Part shown: positions 16,324-23,671 of the stretch, piece by piece | Layout: each line of letters begins with the position of its first letter | Position numbering within the stretch: the stretch's first letter is position 1 | NCBI GenBank assembly: GCA_902591025.1 | Contig: CACIZB010000006.1 | Location: 1-41,179, forward strand | DNA length: 41,179 nt | Direction of reading: 5' to 3' | Source of the DNA: an uncultured Pelagibacteraceae bacterium | GTDB lineage: Bacteria; Pseudomonadota; Alphaproteobacteria; Pelagibacterales; Pelagibacteraceae | Program-made: the position numbers and the translations under genes | Notes under the pieces: model-generated | What the model saw: the letters and a program-made list of their open reading frames with translations, nothing else | Database searches by the model: none | What the model was told of the DNA's origin: nothing

Positions 16324-16364
16324 AAAAGGGGAGTTTAAATTATTAATTTTTAAACTCCCCTTTT
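16324..16364 (+). terminator. 16-bp perfect hairpin after the binding-protein gene
   Basis: AAAAGGGGAGTTTAAA (16324-16339) and its exact complement (16349-16364) flank a 9-base loop. The G/C-rich core GGGGAG with CTCCCC makes it very stable for this genome, and the right arm ends in four Ts. It lies between the binding-protein gene and the ATPase genes. The likely role is partial termination, or protection of the upstream mRNA, so that far more binding protein than membrane complex is made. Confidence 0.85.
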
Positions 16365-16399
16365 AAATAAAATTTAATTTAGTATAAAAAGAAAGCTTA

Positions 16400-17218
16400 A
16401 TGAATAACACTTCAGCCAACATTCTAGACATAAAGAATATTGAAGTCAGATATGACAATGTTATTTTGGCTTTACACGACGTATCTTTAAAAGTTCCTAA
16501 AGGAAAAGTAGTTGCGTTATTAGGAGCAAACGGTGCAGGTAAAAGCACTACTCTAAAAGCAGTTTCAACTATGTTAGCTTCAGAAAGAGGCAAGGTCACA
16601 AACGGTTCAATTGAGTATGATGGAAACGCGATAGATAAACAAACTCCTTCGCAAATGGTTGGGTTAGGAATGGTCCAAGTGCTAGAAGGTAGAAGATGTT
16701 TTGGTCACCTTACTGTAGAAGAAAATATAATCTCAGGAGCATATTCAAGAAAATTATCCAAAGGTGATATTAATCAAGAATTAGAGAAAATTTATACTTA
16801 TTTCATAAGACTTAAAGAAAGAAGAAAAAGTCAAGCAGCATTTACCTCGGGTGGAGAGCAACAAATGATAGCAGTGGCAAGAGCGATGATGGCTAAACCT
16901 AAAATGTTATTATTAGATGAGCCAACAATGGGTCTTGCACCTCAATTAGTTGCTGAGATTTTTAATATTGTAAAAGAATTAAATACCAAAGAGGGTGTGA
17001 GTATTTTACTTGCTGAACAAAACACTAACGTTGCACTTAAAAATTCAGATTACGGCTATATCATTGAAACAGGGAGAGTTATGTTAGATGGGACCGCAGA
17101 AAGTTTATTAAATGATGATAAAGTAAAAGAATTATATTTAGGAATTTCAAAGAAAGGTAGAAAAAATTTTAGAGATGTTCTTAAAGAAGAGAGTTTAACA
17201 AAAAAAAGAAGCAACTAA
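16400..17218 (+). CDS. livF: ABC importer ATPase, LivF type
   Basis: One of the two ATP-binding subunits that power the importer on the cytoplasmic face. Walker A is GANGAGKST (residues 42-50), the signature region is TSGGEQQMIAVARAMM and Walker B is MLLLDEPTMGLAP; LAEQNTNVAL is the H-loop region with Q in place of the usual H (LAEQN), as in LivF proteins. At 272 residues it is about 35 longer than typical LivF, with a basic C-terminal tail (KKGRKNFRDVLKEE). It is placed before the LivG-type gene, with 6 bases between them. The symbol marks the family, not a proven substrate. Confidence 0.93.
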   Translation: MNNTSANILDIKNIEVRYDNVILALHDVSLKVPKGKVVALLGANGAGKSTTLKAVSTMLASERGKVTNGSIEYDGNAIDKQTPSQMVGLGMVQVLEGRRCFGHLTVEENIISGAYSRKLSKGDINQELEKIYTYFIRLKERRKSQAAFTSGGEQQMIAVARAMMAKPKMLLLDEPTMGLAPQLVAEIFNIVKELNTKEGVSILLAEQNTNVALKNSDYGYIIETGRVMLDGTAESLLNDDKVKELYLGISKKGRKNFRDVLKEESLTKKRSN

Positions 17219-17224
17219 AAAAAG

Positions 17225-18019
17225 ATGGCATACGAAAGAAAATTTAAGATAGGAAAACCAATATTAGAGGTAAATAATATATCTCTCTCTTTTGGTGGTG
17301 TTAAGGCAATAACAGATACCTCTTTTAATGTACTTGAGCACGAAGTTAGAGCAATTATTGGACCTAATGGAGCTGGAAAAAGCTCAATGTTAAATTGCAT
17401 TAATGGAATTTATAAACCTCAACAAGGAACTGTTTCGTTTAGGGGACAACAAATACCAAATATCACGCCAAATATTATGGCTCAAATGGGTTTATCTAGA
17501 ACTTTTCAAAACTTAGCTCTTTTTAAAAGAATGTCTGTTTTAGATAACATTTTAGTTGGCAGAAAACTTCACACAAAAACAAATTTTCTTGAGGTCGCTT
17601 TACAACTTCCGAAAGTAAAAAAAGAGGAAAAAATTAACAGAGAGAGATCTGAAGAGATAATCAGTTTTTTAGAGATTGAAGATATTAAAGATACACCAGT
17701 TGGAAAACTTCCTTATGGACTACAAAAAAAAGTTGAATTAGGTCGTGCTCTTGCAACAGACTCTACAATAATTTTATTAGATGAGCCTATGGCTGGTATG
17801 AATGTTGAAGAAAAAAGAGACATGTGTAGATTTATTTTAAAAGTAAATGATGAATTAGGTACAACGATGGTTCTTATTGAACATGATATGGGAGTAGTTA
17901 TGGATATATCGGATAGAGTTGTTGTGCTTGATTATGGTAAAGTTATTGGCGATGGCACACCTGATGAAGTTAGATCAAATCAAAAAGTAATAGACGCTTA
18001 TTTAGGAGTAGAACACTAG
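17225..18019 (+). CDS. livG: ABC importer ATPase, LivG type
   Basis: The second ATP-binding subunit of the importer. Walker A is GPNGAGKSS (residues 46-54), then the LivG-typical GLSRTFQNLALFKRMSVLDN; the signature region is LPYGLQKKVELGRAL, Walker B is IILLDEPMAGMN, and the H-loop is LIEHDMGVVMD. The ending DEVRSNQKVIDAYLGVEH is a LivG hallmark. At 264 residues it has normal size. It sits 6 bases after the LivF-type gene and 10 before the first permease, so it is clearly cotranscribed with both. Confidence 0.94.
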   Translation: MAYERKFKIGKPILEVNNISLSFGGVKAITDTSFNVLEHEVRAIIGPNGAGKSSMLNCINGIYKPQQGTVSFRGQQIPNITPNIMAQMGLSRTFQNLALFKRMSVLDNILVGRKLHTKTNFLEVALQLPKVKKEEKINRERSEEIISFLEIEDIKDTPVGKLPYGLQKKVELGRALATDSTIILLDEPMAGMNVEEKRDMCRFILKVNDELGTTMVLIEHDMGVVMDISDRVVVLDYGKVIGDGTPDEVRSNQKVIDAYLGVEH

Positions 18020-18029
18020 GATCAAAGAT

Positions 18030-18938
18030 ATGGTTGAAGAATTACTATTTTTTATGGAAGTTTTAGTCGGTGGTTTGCTTGCTGGCACAATGTACTCTCT
18101 AGTTGCTTTAGGATTCGTTCTAATTTTTAAAGCTTCAGCAACTTTTAACTTCTCACAAGGAGCTATGGTTTTTTTCTCAGTTCTTGCTTTTTGTGGTTTT
18201 ATGCAAGATTTTAACATACCTTTTGTACCTGCATTTATTTTGGCAGCTCTTTTGATGGTAGTAGTTGGTTTGTGTACTGAAAGATTAGTTTTAAGACCAC
18301 TTATGAATGCTAGTGAGGACACTGTATTAATGGCCACTATTGGTCTTGGTTACGTTTTAGAGGGATTAGCCCAAGCAGCATGGGGAGTTGAAGTAAGAAG
18401 ATTAGATTTAGGTATAGGAGATTTTCCAGTGCCGTGGATCGCTGATAACTTAAAATTATTTATTAGTGCCCTTGATATCACAGCTGGATTAGTTGCAGCT
18501 ATAATGATTATCGGTTTGTTTTTATTATTCAAATATACAAAAATTGGACTAGGCTTGAGAGCTGTTGCAGATGATCCAGGAGCCGCGAGCTCAATAGGAA
18601 TTCCTCTAAAACATATAATGTTATTGGTTTGGTCTGCGGCAGGGGTTGTAGCATTAGTTGCAGGATGTATGTGGGGTGCAAGAGCCGGTGTTCAATTTGC
18701 TCTTGTTGATCTTGCATTAAAAGCTTTGCCAGTTTTAATTATAGGTGGTTTCTCATCTATCCCAGGAGCCATTATTGGAGGCTTAATTATTGGTGCAGTA
18801 GAGAAGGTATTAGAGGTATACATTGGACCGTTTTTTGGTGGCGCCATTGAAGGTTGGGCTCCTTACGTATTAGCAATATTCTTTTTATTATATAGACCGG
18901 AAGGTTTATTTGGAGAAAAAATTATTAGGAGAGTTTAA
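18030..18938 (+). CDS. livH: ABC importer permease, LivH type
   Basis: First inner-membrane permease of the importer, about eight hydrophobic helices in 302 residues. The opening segment GGLLAGTMYSLVALGFVLIFKAS and the later YTKIGLGLRAVADDPGAASSIGI (the loop that docks on the ATPase) are characteristic of LivH. The last part GALIVGAVE-like GLIIGAVEKVLEVY and YRPEGLFGE also fit. It starts 10 bases after livG and stops 3 bases before livM. Pairing with the LivM-type subunit forms the translocation path. Confidence 0.94.
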   Translation: MVEELLFFMEVLVGGLLAGTMYSLVALGFVLIFKASATFNFSQGAMVFFSVLAFCGFMQDFNIPFVPAFILAALLMVVVGLCTERLVLRPLMNASEDTVLMATIGLGYVLEGLAQAAWGVEVRRLDLGIGDFPVPWIADNLKLFISALDITAGLVAAIMIIGLFLLFKYTKIGLGLRAVADDPGAASSIGIPLKHIMLLVWSAAGVVALVAGCMWGARAGVQFALVDLALKALPVLIIGGFSSIPGAIIGGLIIGAVEKVLEVYIGPFFGGAIEGWAPYVLAIFFLLYRPEGLFGEKIIRRV

Positions 18939-18941
18939 TTT

Positions 18942-20006
18942 ATGAAACCAGTTTTTATGACTTACACAAAAAAAGATTTAATCAACTTAGCTGTTTGTAT
19001 GATTTTGAGTGTATTAATAATACCGACGTTTATTAAAACAGAATATTGGTATACTTCCATATTAATTCCTTGGCTTTGCTTGGCTTTAGCTACTATTGGA
19101 CAACAAATTGTAATGGGTTACACAGGGCAATTAGCTTTGGGTGCCGCTGGTTTTATGGCTGCAGGAGCTTTCGCTATGTTCAATCTTATTTTACGAGTGC
19201 CAGATCTTGGTTTTGTAGGCTCACTTATAGTTTCAGGTTTAATTGCTGCAGCTTTTGGAATTTTGTTCGGTCTACCTAGTTTAAAAGTAAGAGGAATTTA
19301 TCTTATGGTAGCAACATTAGCTTCACAGTTTTTTATTATATGGATGATAGATAAATTTGGTTGGTTCAAAAACTATGATTCATCAGGGATCATAACTGCA
19401 CAAGATATAGTTATCCTAGGAAAACCATTTACAACTCCATTAGCAATGTATTTTGTATGTTTAGCTGTTACCACAATTTTAACCTTATTAGCCATGAACA
19501 TGGCTAGAGGTAGTACTGGTAGAAACTGGATGGCAGTTAGAGATATGGACATTGCAGCAGAGTCTATGGGCGTTTCATTATTAAGAACCAAAGTTCAGGC
19601 ATTTGCTATCAGTGCTTTCTATTGTGGTGTAGCCGGAGCTCTTTTTGCATTTTGCTATTTAAAGTCTCTAGAGCCTGTTGCCTTTGATATCAAATTATCT
19701 TTTAAAATCTTATTTATGTGCATTCTTGGAGGACTTGGTACTATTAATGGTGCTTTTATAGGAGCAGCATTCATTTTGCTTTTTCCAGTTCTGTTAAATG
19801 CTATTGGAAACAATGTATTTCATGGAGCTATTGATGCCACAATTATTTCGTCAATTGAACAGGTAATATTTGGTTTATTAATGATAATCTTTATGATTTA
19901 TGAACCATTAGGAATGGCTAAACTTTGGGAAAACTTAAAACAAATAATAAAATTTAAATTATCATCTTCAAATATAAAAAAATTTAAATCTTTAAAGAAA
20001 ACTTAA
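18942..20006 (+). CDS. livM: ABC importer permease, LivM type
   Basis: Second inner-membrane permease, 354 residues. Family marks are the early GYTGQLALGAAGFMAAGAF and GLPSLKVRGIYLMVATLASQF, the cytoplasmic coupling loop RDMDIAAESMGVSLLRTKVQAFAI (split here by eye), and FKILFMCILGGLGTINGAFIGA. After the final helix comes a basic, lysine-rich tail of about 30 residues (LWENLKQIIKFK and on), longer than usual. Last large gene of the five-gene operon; two bases after its stop a very short GTG-started frame begins. Confidence 0.93.
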   Translation: MKPVFMTYTKKDLINLAVCMILSVLIIPTFIKTEYWYTSILIPWLCLALATIGQQIVMGYTGQLALGAAGFMAAGAFAMFNLILRVPDLGFVGSLIVSGLIAAAFGILFGLPSLKVRGIYLMVATLASQFFIIWMIDKFGWFKNYDSSGIITAQDIVILGKPFTTPLAMYFVCLAVTTILTLLAMNMARGSTGRNWMAVRDMDIAAESMGVSLLRTKVQAFAISAFYCGVAGALFAFCYLKSLEPVAFDIKLSFKILFMCILGGLGTINGAFIGAAFILLFPVLLNAIGNNVFHGAIDATIISSIEQVIFGLLMIIFMIYEPLGMAKLWENLKQIIKFKLSSSNIKKFKSLKKT

Positions 20007-20008
20007 AA

Positions 20009-20092
20009 GTGAACAAAAAGAAAATTATTTTTGCACTAATAATAGGTATATTGATAGGTCTGCTTGTTGAAAATAATTTTATTTTATCGTAA
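20009..20092 (+). CDS. Possible 27-residue single-helix membrane peptide
   Basis: A GTG-started frame follows the livM stop by 2 bases and encodes 27 residues: a basic start (NKKK), one hydrophobic helix with glycine-spaced pattern (IIGILIGLLVE), and a polar end (NNFILS). This is the layout of small membrane proteins that sit beside transporters. No ribosome site is seen, so it would rely on coupling to livM. It could equally be a chance frame in the 3' end of the mRNA. Conservation would decide. Confidence 0.35.
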   Translation: MNKKKIIFALIIGILIGLLVENNFILS

Positions 20093-20117
20093 TTTTCACA
20101 TTTGTTAGATACAAAAA

Positions 20118-20522
20118 TTATTTAAAACTTTTTTTTATTTTTTTAAAAGTTTTAAAGGGTAATAAAATACATTCTTTTCTTGGAAAGTTTTCTTTTTTAA
20201 ATAATTTTTTTAATTTACTAAAATTTTTTCCCACTAAATCTTTATCATCTTTAAAAAACAAATTAGCATTATTACATAACTCATCTATCTTAAGTTTTTT
20301 TTGATTTATGGATACTTCAGAAAGCAAACTTGCTGATGCCTGGCAATAAATACAACTTTTCCCTTCGTAACCAAAGCTTATTATTTTATCATTTTTAATT
20401 ATCAAACTTATATGTATTTCATCTCCACACAAATGATTTTTCTGTTTTGAAAAATGAGTGTGATTCTTGATAGGCCTATTATTAACACTTTTCTCAGCTA
20501 TCTTAATAATTTCTAAATCCAT
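20118..20522 (-). CDS. SufU/IscU-like iron-sulfur scaffold family protein
   Basis: A 134-residue protein of the NifU-N/SufU fold. The three canonical cysteines are present: C32 in LCGDE (with the metal-binding D34), C57 in the KSCIYCQASASLL block, and C118 in RKECILLPF. An extra C60 makes a CxxC that typical SufU and IscU lack, and C83 is additional. The SufU insertion is absent. It may assemble or transfer Fe-S clusters, or act as a zinc-dependent sulfur acceptor. No suf or isc gene is adjacent, so the partner is unknown. A TATAAT at 20533-20528 lies so close to the ATG that a leaderless mRNA is likely. Confidence 0.82.
   Translation of the reverse strand: MDLEIIKIAEKSVNNRPIKNHTHFSKQKNHLCGDEIHISLIIKNDKIISFGYEGKSCIYCQASASLLSEVSINQKKLKIDELCNNANLFFKDDKDLVGKNFSKLKKLFKKENFPRKECILLPFKTFKKIKKSFK
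20121..20156 (-). terminator. Hairpin inside the 3' end of the SufU-like gene
   Basis: TTTAAAACTTTT (20121-20132) pairs perfectly with AAAAGTTTTAAA (20145-20156) around a T-rich 12-base loop. It covers the last codons of the SufU-like gene, just before its stop (20118-20120). In the leftward direction it is followed by the stop codon and then TTTTTG, so it could end that transcript. It also faces the rightward importer operon, for which it lacks a T-run. AT-rich, so stability is modest. Confidence 0.45.
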
Positions 20523-20540
20523 AATTGATTATAATGTTAT
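20523..20540 (-). promoter_or_regulatory. Probable -10 box of the SufU-like gene, leaderless
   Basis: Reading leftward, TATAAT occupies 20533-20528 and the ATG starts at 20522, so transcription would begin at or within a base of the start codon. There is no ribosome site and no room for one. The sequence ATTATAAT is near-palindromic, so a rightward -10 (20530-20535) also exists. No good -35 was found. Confidence 0.4.
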
Positions 20541-20604
20541 TCAAAATTTAAATAAATGCAAAAAGATGAATATTTTTTCATCAAATAGTCAAATAAAATT
20601 TTAA

Positions 20605-20610
20605 TATAAT
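20605..20610 (+). promoter_or_regulatory. Candidate -10 box for the DMT-amidinotransferase pair
   Basis: TATAAT at 20605-20610 stands 51 bases before the DMT ATG (20662) in a 139-base divergent gap, giving a leader of about 45 bases. A weak -35 candidate is TAGTCA (20586-20591), but the spacing of 13 bases is too short, so only the -10 is proposed. Confidence 0.35.
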
Positions 20611-20661
20611 AGATTTAATTTTTGTTGTAGTTCAAAGTAATTACAATTAAATATTAAGGTT

Positions 20662-21567
20662 ATGATTGAGCTTAAAAATGAAAAAATAGCTATTCCAATT
20701 GTTTTACTTGCTGGTTTATTGTGGTCATTTGGCCCTTTGGTAGTAAGATATATGGACGACCCTCACATGGTACCTTGGCAATATATTTTTGGCCGAGGAC
20801 TTACCATTTTTATAATCTTAAACTTATATTTATATTTTGAGGAGGGAATAAACTTTTATAAAAATTATAAAAAAGTTGGTAGATCAGGCATAATAGGTGG
20901 ATGTGGACTTGGTATTGCTATGGTTTCGTTTATTTACTCCATAACAAATACGAGTGCTGCAATTACGCTTTTATGTTTAGCAGCAATGCCTTTTTTTACA
21001 GCAATTTTGGCTTATTTATTTCTTAAGGAAAAAATCTCATTAAATGTTTGGATTTCTATTTTTTTAGCCACAATTGGCATAATAATTATGGCTATTGGAA
21101 ACACAGAAAAGAATTCTTTAATAGGATTTCTTTTTGGCGTTACATCCTCAATCGGTTTTTCAATATTTTCAGTAACATTACGATGGAGAAAAGAAACACC
21201 AAAGTTCACAACTGTTGCTTTAGCAGGATTATTTTGCTTTGTTTTTGCTGGATTAATGATCTTAATTACCCAACAACCTTTTTTCTCATCAAGTTATAAT
21301 GGATCATTATTCTCTTTACATGGAACTCTAGTATGCCTTGGATTGATTTTATATTCAATAGGATCTAAAGCTATACCAGCAGCAGAATTAACTTTACTGT
21401 CTTTAACAGAGGTGATTGGTGGAATTTTTTGGGTTTGGCTACCACTTTTCGGAATAAATGAAATTCCATCAACAAATACTGTAATCGGTGGTTTTTTTCT
21501 GTTTGTGTCATTAATTTATTACAGTCTTATTATGAGATGGAACAAGAGATTTATTGCATTAAATTAA
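20662..21567 (+). CDS. DMT (EamA) family transporter
   Basis: A ten-helix inner-membrane transporter of the drug/metabolite superfamily, 301 residues, with two EamA repeats. Typical signs are GLLWSFGPLVVRYM at the first helix, TSAAITLLCLAAMPFFTAILAYLFLKEKIS closing the first repeat (interrupted here by eye), and ALTLLSLTEVIGGIFWVW-like sequence in the second. Most such proteins export amino acids or metabolites. It starts 25 bases before an amidinotransferase gene on the same strand and probably shares its transcript, so an arginine, ornithine or guanidino compound is a reasonable, unproven cargo. Confidence 0.9.
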   Translation: MIELKNEKIAIPIVLLAGLLWSFGPLVVRYMDDPHMVPWQYIFGRGLTIFIILNLYLYFEEGINFYKNYKKVGRSGIIGGCGLGIAMVSFIYSITNTSAAITLLCLAAMPFFTAILAYLFLKEKISLNVWISIFLATIGIIIMAIGNTEKNSLIGFLFGVTSSIGFSIFSVTLRWRKETPKFTTVALAGLFCFVFAGLMILITQQPFFSSSYNGSLFSLHGTLVCLGLILYSIGSKAIPAAELTLLSLTEVIGGIFWVWLPLFGINEIPSTNTVIGGFFLFVSLIYYSLIMRWNKRFIALN

Positions 21568-21592
21568 AAATATTTTTGAAGTAAAGTGTCAA

Positions 21593-22708
21593 ATGAATAA
21601 TAATAAGACCATTGTAAATAGTTGGAATGAATGGGATCCACTTAAACATGTTATTGTCGGTAAAGCTGATGGATCTTGCATTCCAGCCCCAGAGCCTGCA
21701 TTAGATGCAAAAGTCCCTGAAGACTCAGATATGAAAGGTCAGTTTGGTCCAAGAACAAAAGATACTGTTGATAAAGCAAATCAGTTATTAGATGATTTTT
21801 CAAATATTTTAATTAAACAAGGAATTAAAGTAGACAGGCCTACACCCATAGATTTTAATCAAAAAATTTCTACCCCAGACTGGGAAGCTAAAACTATGTT
21901 TGGTTGCATGCCCCCACGCGACGTTTTACTTACAGTAGGTAATGAAATTTTAGAAGCAACTATGAGTTATCGTTGTAGATGGTTCGAGTATCTTTGTTAT
22001 AGACCATTATTAAAAGAATATTATGAGACTGACCCTAACATGAGGCATGAGTCAGCACCTAAACCACGACTTACTGATGCCGATTATCGAAATGATTATT
22101 TATCAGATAAAATTGGTATAGAAAAAAGATTGAAATGGACTGAGGATAAATATTTTGTGACAACTGAAGAAGAACCTTTATTTGATGCAGCAGATATTTT
22201 AAGATTTGGAAAAGATTTAATTGTTCAACATGGCTTTACAACAAATCTGAAAGGAATTGATTGGCTAAAAAGACACTACAAAGATCATAGAATTCATGCA
22301 GTAAATTTTCCAGGAGATCCTTATCCTATACATATTGATGCAACTTTTACACCAATTAAAGAAGGATTGATAATAAATAACCCTCAAAGAAAACTTCCAA
22401 AAGAACAAAGAAAACTATTTGAGAGAAATGGCTGGGAAATAATTGATGCTGCTCAACCAGCACATAATCAGCCACCTCCACTTTGTTATTCATCTGTTTG
22501 GTTATCTATGAATATTTTAGTGATAGATTCAAAAAGAGTTTGTGTTGAAAAAAGTGAAAAATATCAAGCCGACCAATTAGATAAATTAGGTTTGGAAGTT
22601 ATTCCGGTTGAATTAAGAGACGCTTATGCATTTGGTGGAGGCCTTCATTGTTGTACAGCAGACATTTATAGAGAAGGTACTTTAAAAGATTATTTTCCAA
22701 AACAATAA
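21593..22708 (+). CDS. Glycine amidinotransferase-like enzyme (AGAT family)
   Basis: A member of the arginine:glycine amidinotransferase family, which moves the amidino group of arginine to an amine acceptor through a cysteine intermediate. The catalytic triad is visible: D201 in DAADILR, H247 in IHIDATFTP, and C353 in GGGLHCCTADIYREGTL; human AGAT has D254, H303 and C407 in the same settings. The opening SWNEWDPLKHVIVGKADG is also typical. At 371 residues it is of normal size without a targeting peptide. The acceptor could be glycine, giving guanidinoacetate and ornithine, but related bacterial enzymes use other amines. It directly follows a DMT transporter gene. Confidence 0.92.
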   Translation: MNNNKTIVNSWNEWDPLKHVIVGKADGSCIPAPEPALDAKVPEDSDMKGQFGPRTKDTVDKANQLLDDFSNILIKQGIKVDRPTPIDFNQKISTPDWEAKTMFGCMPPRDVLLTVGNEILEATMSYRCRWFEYLCYRPLLKEYYETDPNMRHESAPKPRLTDADYRNDYLSDKIGIEKRLKWTEDKYFVTTEEEPLFDAADILRFGKDLIVQHGFTTNLKGIDWLKRHYKDHRIHAVNFPGDPYPIHIDATFTPIKEGLIINNPQRKLPKEQRKLFERNGWEIIDAAQPAHNQPPPLCYSSVWLSMNILVIDSKRVCVEKSEKYQADQLDKLGLEVIPVELRDAYAFGGGLHCCTADIYREGTLKDYFPKQ

Positions 22709-22745
22709 GAGATTAAAGAATAGTTAAATTTTTCTTAAATTGATA

Positions 22746-23498
22746 TTAATTTTCTTTAGTTTTATCTACATCAAACTTTTCTAATCCTGACGAATATTTT
22801 TTATTTATAATATTTTCTTCTTCTTCAAAAGCTTTCAGCTTTTCTAATTCTTTTTGTCTTAATCTCTGGTCCCTTAAATTTTCTTTGTGCTCTTTAGCTT
22901 TTTGTTCTCTATCAAATTTTTCTTCCCACTCTTTAATTTTAATATTTTCCAACTCTTTTTGTTTTTCCTCTTCTTCTTTAATTAATTTTAAAAGTCTTTC
23001 TTTTTTTCTTTTTTCTTTTAACTGAATATTTTTATGTTCTTCCTCTCTTACCTTAAGATCAATGTCTTTTCTGCTTTGTTCCTCTTCTTTTAATTTAAGA
23101 TTTTTATCCTTATTTCTTAAATCATTTGCTACTAAAACTAAATTTTCATCTTTTTTAATTAATCTTTCATTTTCAACCTTTAAAAGATCTTCTTTAGATC
23201 TTATTTCTTTCTCTCTTTGCCTTAGTTCATCTTCTTTTTGTCGTAATTTATTATCTTCTTTTTTTAATTTCTCTTCCCAAAGCCTAAGTTCTTTTTTTTC
23301 TTTTAAGATTTCGTTATTTTCTTGAAGTTTTTTTAATTTTATCTCTTTTATTTTATTTTGTTCCTGTTTTTTTTTGAAATTTGCATAGGCACTACTTAAA
23401 GATTTGGTTGTTATTGTAGCTAGTTTTGAAAGTCCACTGCTACTATTTTTATATGCAGTCTTTTTTAATTTAGATTTTGTTTTTTTCTTTTTAATCAT
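22746..23498 (-). CDS. Highly charged heptad-repeat coiled-coil protein, unknown function
   Basis: Not recognised as a known family. 250 residues, almost entirely Lys, Glu, Asp, Arg, Leu and Asn. After a basic, Ser/Thr-rich N-terminus (KKKKTKSKLKK, then SSSGLSKLATITTKSLSSAY) a long helix runs from about residue 40 to 235. Between about 80 and 155 it is a regular series of seven-residue units of the form xxLRxKE (KLRQKED, ELRQREK, EIRSKED, DLRNKDK, NLKLKEE, DLKVREE). There is no signal peptide and no membrane helix. The basic N-terminus could bind nucleic acid or membrane, and the rod could be a spacer or filament. It converges with the amidinotransferase gene and diverges from cmk. Confidence 0.75.
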   Translation of the reverse strand: MIKKKKTKSKLKKTAYKNSSSGLSKLATITTKSLSSAYANFKKKQEQNKIKEIKLKKLQENNEILKEKKELRLWEEKLKKEDNKLRQKEDELRQREKEIRSKEDLLKVENERLIKKDENLVLVANDLRNKDKNLKLKEEEQSRKDIDLKVREEEHKNIQLKEKRKKERLLKLIKEEEEKQKELENIKIKEWEEKFDREQKAKEHKENLRDQRLRQKELEKLKAFEEEENIINKKYSSGLEKFDVDKTKEN

Positions 23499-23671
23499 TT
23501 TTTTTAATAAACCTATTTGAGCAAATAATTAAGATTGTTTCAATACTTTCTATTTAAAATAAAATTTTAACTGTTTATTTTGAGTTTCAACCTATAAGTG
23601 ATTATTTTCTTTAACGTATTAGTTAAATATTTTTTTTGCATTAAACTGGTCAAAATATTATTAATTTTTCA
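23499..23671. other. Divergent gap between the coiled-coil gene and cmk
   Basis: 173 very AT-rich bases. Promoters for both genes must lie here. TATTAT (23656-23661) is a -10 candidate for cmk, 10 bases before its ATG, which would leave almost no leader; TTGCAT (23636-23641) is 14 bases upstream of it, too close for a standard -35. No hairpin, small gene or RNA gene was recognised. Confidence 0.35.

Noticed and set aside
18002-18337. Leftward open frame of 111 codons over the start of livH
   Set aside because: Mirror of hydrophobic livH codons; Lys/Thr-rich without a domain, so a shadow frame.
23062-23325. Rightward Ser/Phe/Leu-rich frame of 87 codons
   Set aside because: Antisense of the Lys/Glu-rich coiled-coil gene; low-complexity shadow.
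22746-23498. CRISPR-like or satellite repeat array
   Set aside because: The 21-base periodicity reflects protein heptads in an intact coding frame; the units differ in sequence and there are no spacers.
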